A DNA stretch of 45,248 bases from Anaerovibrio slackiae (lineage in GTDB: Bacteria > Bacillota > Negativicutes > Selenomonadales > Selenomonadaceae), in assembly GCF_009695585.1 (NCBI RefSeq), contig NZ_VUNR01000026.1, positions 1 through 45,248 on the forward strand, in the 5' to 3' direction. This document shows, piece by piece, positions 6,792 to 13,471 of the stretch. The position numbers and the translations under genes are program-made. The notes under the pieces were generated by a model, which saw nothing but the letters and a program-made list of their open reading frames with translations, was not told the DNA's origin and ran no database searches. The stretch's first letter is position 1. The number at the start of each line of letters is the position of its first letter.

Positions 6792-7469
6792 TTATCTTGG
6801 ACGGTTACATTGAAACATCAAGCTATCTTTTAATAAAAATTGATTCTTGCTGTACTCAATAATTCCGTCTTTTTGCATTTTTGAAAGCTCGTTACACATG
6901 GTACTGCGGTCCACATTCAGATAATCAGCTAACTGTTGGCGGTTGTAGGGGATGAGGAAAGAATTGCTCCCGGCGCGTTTGGCGCATTCCGAAAAATAGG
7001 ACATCAACCGCCCCCGAATGGATTTAGAACTGGTATGCTGGATTCTTTGAGAAAGCTGAAGGTTTCTGTGAGCGCAGACAGTCAGCAGATTTCGGACAAG
7101 TCTTGTGTGGAATGGACAGGAATTGGTACAAGTAGCCAGGACACGCCCCACATTCATAAACAATATGGATGTATCCTCCGCAGCGGACACCGTAACCAAC
7201 ATCGGCTCCCCAGGAATGCAGGCATACACCTCGGCGAATACAGAGCCGGGCGCAACATGACCCAAAATACTGGTATTGCCCCAGATATCGTTGCAGGAGA
7301 TCACTGCCAGGCCGGACAGCAAGATCCCGATATTTTCCGTGATGTTTCCTTCTGAAAGGATTACCTCTCCTTTTTGGAAACTACGCGTTGTGGCATTCAG
7401 GCAACCCAAAAGAGATGTAATCTCTGCTTCTTCCAGTCCTCGAAACAGTTGTGTATTGGATAGATTCAT
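6792..7469 (-). CDS. Crp/Fnr-family regulator of the hcp cluster
   Basis: Transcription regulator with an N-terminal cyclic-nucleotide-binding-like barrel (residues 15-125, including KGEVILSEGN and GSVFAEVYAC) and a C-terminal winged helix (residues 150-215, including NRQQLADYLNVDRSTMCNELSKM). Its position, divergent from a ferredoxin-cupin-ferredoxin-hcp run, fits regulators that sense nitric oxide or nitrosative stress (HcpR-like), although the ligand or haem cannot be read from the sequence. The ATG at 7469 has AAGGAG 8 bases upstream; the in-frame GTG at 7478 would overlap that site. A perfect 16-bp palindrome at 7483-7498 is the likely operator. Codon use differs from the uvr genes, so the cluster may be acquired. 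Confidence 0.85.
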   Translation of the reverse strand: MNLSNTQLFRGLEEAEITSLLGCLNATTRSFQKGEVILSEGNITENIGILLSGLAVISCNDIWGNTSILGHVAPGSVFAEVYACIPGEPMLVTVSAAEDTSILFMNVGRVLATCTNSCPFHTRLVRNLLTVCAHRNLQLSQRIQHTSSKSIRGRLMSYFSECAKRAGSNSFLIPYNRQQLADYLNVDRSTMCNELSKMQKDGIIEYSKNQFLLKDSLMFQCNRPR

Positions 7470-7482
7470 ATTTTTCACTCCT

Positions 7483-7498
7483 TGTTGTTATAACAACA
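7483..7498. promoter_or_regulatory. 16-bp perfect palindrome, candidate Crp/Fnr-type operator
   Basis: TGTTGTTATAACAACA is a perfect dyad centred between 7490 and 7491. It lies just upstream of the ribosome site of the regulator gene and about 60 bases before the divergent ferredoxin-type gene. Its symmetry and the TTGTT/AACAA half-sites suit a Crp/Fnr-type dimer. A TATAGT/TATACT -10-like stretch for the rightward gene lies at 7515-7524. Confidence 0.65.
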
Positions 7499-7560
7499 GA
7501 CTTTCATTTCATATTATAGTATACTAAATTCAGAAACGCAAGAGAAAGGATGAAGCAAAC

Positions 7561-8274
7561 ATGATTCGGAAAATTATTCAGATAGACGATAAAAAGTGCA
7601 ATGGATGTGGGGCCTGCGCCGAAGCCTGCCATGAAGGGGCTATCGGCATGGTAAACGGGAAGGCAAAACTCCTGCGGGACGATTATTGCGATGGTCTGGG
7701 CGATTGCCTGCCCACCTGCCCCACCGGTGCGATTTCCTTTGTGGAACGGGAAGCTGCTGCCTATGACGAAAAGGCTGTGCAGGAAAATATGAGAAAAAAG
7801 AACAGAATGAATTCTCCTTCCGTTGGTGTTCATGCGGGGTGCCCGGGCAGCCGAATGCAGCGAATCCAGCATTCGCAGGAATCTGCTCCTTCTGCCCCGA
7901 TGCAGGCTGAGTCACAGCTGAGGCAGTGGCCCTGCCAAATTAAGCTGGTCCCAGTAGGTGCCCCCTGCTTTGAAGGAGCCAAGTTGCTGATTGCGGCAGA
8001 TTGCAGCGCATATGCCTATGCCAGAATGCACGAGGATTTTATGCGTGGGAAGGTTACGCTGATTGGCTGCCCCAAGCTGGACAACGTGGATTACAGCGAA
8101 AAGCTGACGCAGATTATCCAAAACAACAATATCCAGAGCGTGACCATTGTGCGGATGGAGGTTCCCTGCTGCGGCGGACTGGAGTTAGCTGCTAAAAAAG
8201 CATTGCAGGCAAGCGGAAAATTCATTCCCTGGCAGGTGGTCACTATCTCGATTGATGGAAAGATTCTGGAATAA
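7561..8274 (+). CDS. 4Fe-4S ferredoxin-type protein associated with Hcp
   Basis: A 237-aa iron-sulphur protein. Two cluster motifs are in the first 60 residues: CNGCGACAEAC and CDGLGDCLPTCP. A middle stretch (residues 80-125) is low in order and rich in Ser, Gln and Pro. The C-terminal half (residues 130-237) has conserved-looking cysteines in GAPCFEGAKLL, ADCSAYAYA, IGCPKLD and VPCCGG. Proteins of this type are common next to hcp and are thought to pass electrons or help hybrid-cluster function; this is inferred from context. It is the first gene of the rightward cluster, with AGAAAGGATG upstream as ribosome site, and probably answers to the regulator at 6792-7469. Confidence 0.85.
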   Translation: MIRKIIQIDDKKCNGCGACAEACHEGAIGMVNGKAKLLRDDYCDGLGDCLPTCPTGAISFVEREAAAYDEKAVQENMRKKNRMNSPSVGVHAGCPGSRMQRIQHSQESAPSAPMQAESQLRQWPCQIKLVPVGAPCFEGAKLLIAADCSAYAYARMHEDFMRGKVTLIGCPKLDNVDYSEKLTQIIQNNNIQSVTIVRMEVPCCGGLELAAKKALQASGKFIPWQVVTISIDGKILE

Positions 8275-8348
8275 CCACTGATTCGTTTCTTCAGTTTTTG
8301 GAATATATCCGACAGACAAAACAAATTATATTGCAGGAGGTGACTGTT

Positions 8349-8681
8349 ATGAGTAAAAAAATGAAAAACATTGCGCAAGCCGAGGTTCTGACGCTGAAGG
8401 AGCAGATCTCCTATCAGGAGGGGCAGGTAGTCAGCAAGACGCTGGCGCAAAATCCGGCAGTAAGTATTACCCTGTTCTCATTCGCAAAGGGCGAGGAAAT
8501 CAGCACCCATGAATCGGGCGGCGACGCTTTCATAACCTGTCTGGACGGCGTTGGAAAAATTACCATTGACGGCACAGAATATCTGTTGCATGAAGGAGAA
8601 TCCATCGTCATGCCAGCTGGACACCCTCACGCGGTATATGGACAGGAAGCGTTCAAGATGCTTTTGGTCGTTGTATTTTAA
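8349..8681 (+). CDS. Cupin domain protein
   Basis: A small (110 aa) single-domain cupin. The beta-barrel motifs are visible: motif 1 around GEEISTHESGGDAFITCLDG and motif 2 around HEGESIVMPAGHPHAVYG, giving His/Glu metal ligands. The ATG at 8349 follows GCAGGAGGTGA at normal spacing; the longer frame from a TTG at 8298 lacks a ribosome site. It lies 74 bases after the ferredoxin-type gene and 33 bases before the small ferredoxin, inside the hcp cluster. Its substrate is unknown; in this context a role in handling reactive nitrogen or metals is a guess. Confidence 0.85.
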   Translation: MSKKMKNIAQAEVLTLKEQISYQEGQVVSKTLAQNPAVSITLFSFAKGEEISTHESGGDAFITCLDGVGKITIDGTEYLLHEGESIVMPAGHPHAVYGQEAFKMLLVVVF

Positions 8682-8714
8682 TCAAATGTAAAATTGACAG
8701 AGGGAGGTGATTTT

Positions 8715-8903
8715 ATGAAAATAAAAGTAGATCAGAATCTCTGCATTGGCTGCGGGCTTTGCTGTGGGATCTGCGACGAAGTTTTTCGTATGAATGAGTA
8801 CGAGAAGGCGGAAGCATACCAACCAGCAAACGATGACAATCAAAGCGCCGTGCAGGATGCAATTGATTCGTGTCCTGTGTCTGCAATCGCTTGGGTAGAT
8901 TAA
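8715..8903 (+). CDS. Small ferredoxin (single 4Fe-4S type)
   Basis: A 62-aa acidic ferredoxin. CIGCGLCCGIC supplies three cluster ligands and CPVSAI near the C-terminus the fourth, the pattern of monocluster ferredoxins. The ATG at 8715 has GGGAGGTGA upstream, so the TTG at 8694 is not used. It is the gene before hcp and probably serves as the electron donor to it or to the 237-aa iron-sulphur protein. Confidence 0.9.
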   Translation: MKIKVDQNLCIGCGLCCGICDEVFRMNEYEKAEAYQPANDDNQSAVQDAIDSCPVSAIAWVD

Positions 8904-8982
8904 TTCAAGCGCATCTATATACTTTTTTGATTGAAAAGTAACTACATCATTTCAAATCTTAAAAGTTTTTAGGAGGTCTATT

Positions 8983-10611
8983 ATGGAACAAAAAATGTTT
9001 TGCTATCAGTGTCAGGAAACCGCCGGGTGCAAAGGTTGCACCATGTCCGGTGTATGCGGGAAGAAGCCTGATGTGGCAGCTATGCAGGATCTGCTGGTCT
9101 ATGTCACAAAAGGGATTTCAGCTGTTACAACTGCACTGCGTCAGGAAGGGAAGCAGGTATCTGCGGAAATCAATCACTTGATTACCCTGAATCTGTTCAC
9201 CACCATCACCAATGCAAATTTTGACAAAGAGAGCATTGAGGCAAGAATCCGTGCCACACTGACTGAAAAAGATGTGCTGTTGGCGCAGATTGCCGATCCT
9301 TCCGGTCTGCCCGAAGCGGCAAAATGGAATGGCTCTGGCAATTGGGAAGAAAAAGCCGCAACTGTCGGTGTTCTTTCTACTGAAAACGAGGATATCCGTT
9401 CTCTGCGAGAACTGATTACCTACGGTCTGAAGGGATTGTCCGCATACTCCAAACACGCAAATGTTCTACTGAAGGATGATGAGGAGGTCGATGCCTTCCT
9501 TCAGCGGGCGCTGGCAGTTACACTGGATGACAATCTCAGCGTAGAAGAATTGATTGCTCTGACAATGGAAACCGGAAAACACGGCGTATCCGGTATGGCT
9601 CTGCTGGACAAGGCCAACACGGAAGCCTATGGAAATCCCGAAATTACGAAGGTAAATATTGGCGTTGGGACAAATCCCGGTATTTTGGTTTCCGGTCACG
9701 ACCTGCGGGATTTGGAAATGCTGCTGGAGCAGACACAGGGAACCGGCGTGGATGTTTATACCCATTCCGAGATGCTCCCTGCCCACTATTACCCGGCATT
9801 CAAAAAGTATCCCAACTTTATCGGCAACTACGGCAATGCGTGGTGGAAGCAGAAGGAGGAATTTGAATCCTTCAACGGTCCTATCCTGATGACGACCAAC
9901 TGCATCGTGCCTCCTAAAGACAGCTACAAAGACAGAATCTACACTACTGGCGCAGCAGGATATCCGGGATGTACCCATATCCCAGGAGAAATCGGGGAGC
10001 AGAAGGATTTTTCCGTTATCATTGAACACGCAAAAAGATGCGCTGCACCTACTGAAATTGAAACAGGAGAGCTGATCGGCGGATTTGCACACGCGCAGGT
10101 TCTGGCTCTGGCGGATCAGGTGGTTGATGCGGTAAAAAGCGGCGCGATCAAAAAGTTCGTTGTGATGGCGGGCTGTGACGGCCGTGCCAAGAGCCGGGAA
10201 TACTATACCGAATTTGCCAAGGCACTGCCGAAAGATGCTGTGATCTTGACAGCCGGATGCGCGAAATACGAGTACAACAAACTGCCTTTGGGCGACATCA
10301 ACGGCATTCCTCGTGTTCTGGACGCCGGGCAGTGCAACGATTCGTATTCTCTGGCTGTCATTGCTTTGAAGCTCAAGGAAGTTTTCGGTCTGGACGATAT
10401 CAACGACCTGCCCATCGCCTACAACATTGCGTGGTATGAGCAGAAGGCTGTCATAGTTCTGCTGGCGCTTCTGTATCTTGGCGTGAAGAATATCCATCTC
10501 GGTCCCACTCTCCCGGCATTCCTCAGCCCCAATGTGGCAAAAGTTTTGGTAGAGAACTTTGGTATTGCGGGAATTAGCACAGTAGAAGAAGATCTGAAAT
10601 TCTTTTTTTAA
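8983..10611 (+). CDS. hcp: Hydroxylamine reductase / hybrid cluster protein
   Basis: Hcp carries a 4Fe-4S cluster and a hybrid 4Fe-2S-2O cluster. It reduces hydroxylamine to ammonia in vitro and acts as a nitric oxide reductase in vivo in some bacteria. The first cluster is held by C7, C10, C19 and C25 (CYQC, GCT, VCGK), the spacing of the anaerobe-type (class I) proteins. Hybrid-cluster ligands are visible as His in SGHDLRD, Cys in TTNCIVPP, Cys in VVMAGCDGR, Cys in TAGCAKYEY, Cys in DAGQCNDS and Glu/Lys in WYEQKAV. Length (542 aa) is normal. A strong AGGAGG precedes the start. It ends 13 bases before the end of an IS605-type fragment, which appears to have inserted right behind it. Confidence 0.97.
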   Translation: MEQKMFCYQCQETAGCKGCTMSGVCGKKPDVAAMQDLLVYVTKGISAVTTALRQEGKQVSAEINHLITLNLFTTITNANFDKESIEARIRATLTEKDVLLAQIADPSGLPEAAKWNGSGNWEEKAATVGVLSTENEDIRSLRELITYGLKGLSAYSKHANVLLKDDEEVDAFLQRALAVTLDDNLSVEELIALTMETGKHGVSGMALLDKANTEAYGNPEITKVNIGVGTNPGILVSGHDLRDLEMLLEQTQGTGVDVYTHSEMLPAHYYPAFKKYPNFIGNYGNAWWKQKEEFESFNGPILMTTNCIVPPKDSYKDRIYTTGAAGYPGCTHIPGEIGEQKDFSVIIEHAKRCAAPTEIETGELIGGFAHAQVLALADQVVDAVKSGAIKKFVVMAGCDGRAKSREYYTEFAKALPKDAVILTAGCAKYEYNKLPLGDINGIPRVLDAGQCNDSYSLAVIALKLKEVFGLDDINDLPIAYNIAWYEQKAVIVLLALLYLGVKNIHLGPTLPAFLSPNVAKVLVENFGIAGISTVEEDLKFFF

Positions 10612-10623
10612 ACTCATGCATAA

Positions 10624-10770
10624 TTGAACTACTCCCTCCTAACGCTTAGCGTTTGAGGAGGGAGATTCCCACTTCTACGAGAACAGCCTTCTGCCTTAGC
10701 AAAAGGTCTTACACACTCTCCGTGGGCGTTAATTTCCGTAGTTCCTACGGTATTTTTTTATGCTTTGAAG
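10624..10770 (-). ncRNA. Omega-RNA-like 3' end of an IS605-type element
   Basis: Downstream of the tnpB fragment, on the same minus strand, the sequence folds into a CCGTAGGAACTACGG hairpin. It then ends in GAAGTGGGAAT and a strong hairpin (CTCCCTCCT / AGGAGGGAG, 10632-10664), followed by TAGTTCAA. This is the arrangement of the right end and guide RNA scaffold of TnpB elements. Beyond TTCAA the next bases (TTATGCATGAGTTT) belong to the hcp flank and would be the guide. The same hairpin could also end hcp transcription. Confidence 0.6.
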
Positions 10771-10771
10771 C

Positions 10772-11263
10772 TTATGCAGCTATTATTTCTTTTGCTTTAG
10801 CCAGAATATTCCTGGCTGCATTCACATCTCTATCGTGATGATACCCGCATACCGGGCAATCCCATGCACGAATAGCAAGATTTTTTGTATCTTTATTCTG
10901 ATAGCCGCATTTACAGCAAGTTTGAGAACTTGGGTAGAATTTAGGAACCCTTACCACTCTGCAGCCATGGGGCACTGCCTTATATTCAAGCATCCTGAAA
11001 AACTCCGACCATGATACATCAGAAATGGCTTGTGCCAGTTGATGGTTTTTCAGCATATTCCTGACCTGCAAGTCCTCTATACCGATCAGTTGGTTTTCCT
11101 TGACCAGTTTAGTGGAAACCTTGTTCAGATAGTCCTTGCGGATATTTGCTATCTTTTCGTGTATCCTGTCAACGATGATTCTCTGCTTATTGCGATTATT
11201 ACTGCCTTTTGCTTTACGTGAAAGCTTTCGCTGCTCTCTTGCCAGTTTTTTGCTATAACACAT
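10772..11263 (-). CDS. tnpB: N-terminally deleted TnpB (RNA-guided nuclease family)
   Basis: A 163-aa piece against about 370-400 aa for full TnpB. It retains the basic bridge region ([20 protein letters not shown]), the RuvC II motif with Glu ([12 protein letters not shown]), the zinc ribbon (CCKCGYQ and CPVCGYH) and the RuvC III motif ([12 protein letters not shown]). The N-terminal domains and the RuvC I Asp are missing, so it should not cut DNA. Yet the ATG has a perfect AGGAGGTGA ribosome site and a promoter (11286-11314), so the fragment may still be made. It could be a decayed transposon gene or a repurposed RNA-binding piece; the former is more likely. Confidence 0.85.
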   Translation of the reverse strand: MCYSKKLAREQRKLSRKAKGSNNRNKQRIIVDRIHEKIANIRKDYLNKVSTKLVKENQLIGIEDLQVRNMLKNHQLAQAISDVSWSEFFRMLEYKAVPHGCRVVRVPKFYPSSQTCCKCGYQNKDTKNLAIRAWDCPVCGYHHDRDVNAARNILAKAKEIIAA

Positions 11264-11285
11264 CGTTCACCTCCTGTCACTTACT

Positions 11286-11314
11286 ATTATATCACCACTA
11301 TGTTCTATTGTCCA
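11286..11314 (-). promoter_or_regulatory. Promoter of the tnpB fragment
   Basis: On the minus strand TGGACA (11309-11314), a 17-base spacer and TATAAT (11286-11291) form a near-consensus promoter about 25 bases before the start codon of the fragment. Confidence 0.65.
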
Positions 11315-11396
11315 CCTCAATTACTTGCGTAAATTCGGTGGACGTGGCATTCATCTCCCTCCTGTAGAGGAAGGGAGTCTTCTGCCACATTAAGAT

Positions 11397-11447
11397 AAAA
11401 AAGACAACTTTGCTTCTGTAAAATCAGAATAGCAAAGTTGTCTTTTT
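11397..11447. terminator. Bidirectional intrinsic terminator
   Basis: AAAAGACAACTTTGCT and AGCAAAGTTGTCTTTT form a 16-bp stem with a T run on both strands. The following stretch to 11778 is very AT-rich; a 60-codon frame there (11438-11620) has no ribosome site and is not called. No other feature is seen in it. Confidence 0.85.
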
Positions 11448-11778
11448 ATTTTCTTACATTTGTTAAATATGGTATTACTTTAGTAGTAGATTATTACAGT
11501 TATGTATTTTATATCGCCATGATTATGCAATTAGACACGTTATTTTTTATCATGTATAACAGACAAAAAACAGAAAAATCAAATTCATACTATCGTAATC
11601 GAAGAAATGAAAAATATTAGATATATCATCCTGAGTTCACTAAAGCGGCTATTGGGATATAAGTTCTTTTATTATTATCATCGAAAAAATTTTTCATAAT
11701 TTTTCACAAAAAGAAGGATTTTTACGATAATTGCAGAATTCAATATATATGAATTATTAACATATTCAGGAGGAAAAT

Positions 11779-12813
11779 ATGATGGGAAAAAATAAAGTCT
11801 TTATTGCCATAGGCATTATAGTTGCTTTGCTCGCGGCAGCAGCAGGTGGGTATATGTACTATAAGCGTACACCTACTTATACGTTCAATCTCATAAAAGA
11901 GGCGGTAGAAAAACATGATTATGATACATTTTCACGTCATGTTGATACAGAAAATATAATATCTTGTGCTTATGATGATTTGATGGCCTCTGCTTTGGAC
12001 GATGAAGACACGGACGAAACTATCAAAGGGTTTGCTGATGGATTTATAAAAATGCTGAAACCGGGTATTGTCGGAGCATTGGATGATTCGGTCAAGCAGT
12101 TTGTAAAGACTGGCAATAGTGATAGTGAAAATGCACAGCAGGAAAAGACGGATAATTTGGACAGCCAGCAGGCGGCTGACAATCTCAAAAAGAAAACGAA
12201 CTTTGATAACATAAGCTTCAAAGGCATTGGTGATTTGAGAAAAGAGGGTGATTTTTCAGTTGTTGGAGTTATTTTTTCCGATAAGCAGTTAGGCAAAGAT
12301 TTTACCATTGAGCTCAAGATGCTGCAGCTGGATGATGGAACCTGGAAAATTCTTCAAATTTCCAACATGAAAGAGTATCTGAAAGCGATAGAGGATGCGA
12401 AAAAGGAAAAATTGGCAGAAATTAACAAGCCGTTGCAAAGCGAAATTGATTCGCGTATCAGCTTGCAGGCTCCAGTGGCAGAAATAGTCAATCGGGACTC
12501 CTGGGGATTTTCTCAGGCGATACAGCTGAGTATTCCTGCTAATATCAATAGTGACAAGCGAATTGCACATATTGCAGGGACAGTGAAGATTACAACAAAC
12601 GAAGGTAAGAACTTTGCGGTTCCCTATGAGAAGGACCTGAACAATATGAATGGCAATACGACCATTGGCATGCAGTATGACCTCAATCCATTTTTGTCCC
12701 GTGATAACAAGATGATAAAGGAAGGCATCAACGGTTACAGCTTTGAGGTGACTGTGTCCAAAGTGGTATTTGCAGACAATAGCAGTATTGAGTTGAAAAC
12801 AGAATTAGAATAA
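11779..12813 (+). CDS. Membrane-anchored DUF2939-like protein
   Basis: A 344-aa protein with one N-terminal membrane segment (VFIAIGIIVALLAAAAGGYMYY), the rest probably outside the cytoplasmic membrane. The segment TYTFNLIKEAVEKHDYDTFSRHVDTENI and the following helical region resemble DUF2939. A Ser/Gln/Asp-rich linker is near residues 110-140, a charged coiled-coil-like stretch near 200-225 (AIEDAKKEKLAEINK), and a beta-rich C-terminal domain follows (VKITTNEGKNFAVPYEKDL). AGGAGG lies 5 bases upstream; the first two codons are both ATG. The function is unknown. It stands alone between a terminator and the palindromic repeats. Confidence 0.7.
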   Translation: MMGKNKVFIAIGIIVALLAAAAGGYMYYKRTPTYTFNLIKEAVEKHDYDTFSRHVDTENIISCAYDDLMASALDDEDTDETIKGFADGFIKMLKPGIVGALDDSVKQFVKTGNSDSENAQQEKTDNLDSQQAADNLKKKTNFDNISFKGIGDLRKEGDFSVVGVIFSDKQLGKDFTIELKMLQLDDGTWKILQISNMKEYLKAIEDAKKEKLAEINKPLQSEIDSRISLQAPVAEIVNRDSWGFSQAIQLSIPANINSDKRIAHIAGTVKITTNEGKNFAVPYEKDLNNMNGNTTIGMQYDLNPFLSRDNKMIKEGINGYSFEVTVSKVVFADNSSIELKTELE

Positions 12814-12902
12814 GCTGACGGCAAAGCACAGCTTTTAGTTTGTCGTAGTGCTTGATCGTTACTTCGTGCATATACTAATGATGTAGTTTGATAGTTCGTG
12901 GA

Positions 12903-13089
12903 TTCTGTTCAGACATTATAAAGGGACAGGTAGCGGCAGTACCCATAGAAAACTCGCTCTCGCTCTTAGCACAGCCTCGCGCTTCTAAGCTCCTGCGTCG
13001 CTTACGCTCGCACTCGCTAAGAAGCGAGGCTGCACTCAAGGTTTTCTTTGGGTACATGCCGCACCTGTCCCTCTTTTTGTCTGAACAGA
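12903..13089. repeat. Long palindromic element, type A (second copy)
   Basis: The arms TCTGTTCAG...AAGGGACAGGTAGCGGCAG pair with CTGCCGC-like and CTGAACAGA at the other end, and ACCCATAGAAAAC pairs with GTTTTCTTTGGGT. The inner part (CTTCTAAGC...GCTAAGAAG) differs from the copy at 4948-5133, while the ends are shared. It follows the DUF2939-like gene and carries no gene. Confidence 0.8.
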
Positions 13090-13130
13090 TATGCACATAA
13101 TAATCCAACTGCATTCAATTAGTATGTAAC

Positions 13131-13216
13131 TGTAGCAACTAATCTGACTTTACGAAAAAGCTGAAAAGGGGGAGCTAGGAGACTGACGAAGCCTGCTACT
13201 GCCAACCGTTGTATAA
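13131..13216. repeat. Half copy of the type B palindromic element
   Basis: It aligns with the left arm of 5170-5391 (CTTTACGA, GCTGAAAAGGGGG, GACTGACGAAGCCTG and GCCAACCGTTG are shared or nearly so), but the right arm is missing. It directly follows a type A element, as at the first locus. Confidence 0.7.
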
Positions 13217-13288
13217 ACTGAAATTCATCATATAATTTTACAGCATAGATAGTATTATGTATACATCATAGAAATTATAGAAAAACTA

Positions 13289-13317
13289 TTGACATTCTTT
13301 TTTTAGAGTGGTATTCT
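13289..13317 (+). promoter_or_regulatory. Promoter of the ammonium transporter gene
   Basis: TTGACA (13289-13294), a 17-base spacer and TATTCT (13312-13317) form a good sigma-A promoter about 155 bases upstream of the start codon. Confidence 0.75.
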
Positions 13318-13321
13318 AAGT

Positions 13322-13440
13322 ACATCTTAGGAGCGAGGTACTGCAGGCCCCTCCGGAGGCAATAATAAAATATATCTTCAATCAGACGACGGTGTCTAAA
13401 TATGAATTTTAGCTAGATTCATGTTTAGGCATTTTTTGTT
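13322..13440 (+). promoter_or_regulatory. Structured leader with a terminator before amt (attenuator candidate)
   Basis: Between the promoter and the gene lies a GC-rich segment (GAGCGAGGTACTGCAGGCCCCTCC, followed by GGAGGC). A 14-bp hairpin (GTCTAAATATGAAT / ATTCATGTTTAGGC, 13394-13430) with a run of six T comes next, a complete intrinsic terminator ahead of the coding region. Expression must pass it, so a nitrogen-dependent attenuator or riboswitch is likely. The class was not recognised. Confidence 0.6.
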
Positions 13441-13471
13441 TGAAAAAATGAGTTGAAAGGATTTGATTCTA

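Larger units (their letters stand above)
10624..11387 (-). mobile_element. IS200/IS605-type element fragment (tnpB only)
   Basis: The element runs from the TTGAA at its right end (10624) to a hairpin at 11344-11387 (GTGGCA / TGCCAC enclosing CTCCCTCCT / AGGAAGGGAG). It carries only the C-terminal part of tnpB and no tnpA. Both ends show CTCCC/GGGAG hairpins, as expected for subterminal structures of this family. Without tnpA it would need help to move. Confidence 0.65.

Noticed and set aside
10632-10664. Hairpin right after hcp as a dedicated hcp terminator
   Set aside because: The CTCCCTCCT/AGGAGGGAG stem lacks a T run on the plus strand and belongs to the right end of the IS605-type fragment; it may still stop some transcripts.
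11438-11620. A 60-codon frame in the AT-rich gap before the DUF2939-like gene
   Set aside because: It has no ribosome site, starts inside the right arm of a terminator and its hydrophobic start is what AT-rich DNA gives by chance.
13340-13360. The CCTCCGGAGG palindrome in the amt leader as part of the same element as the small-peptide leader near 44751
   Set aside because: Only the short GC-rich core is shared; flanking bases, spacing and downstream parts differ.
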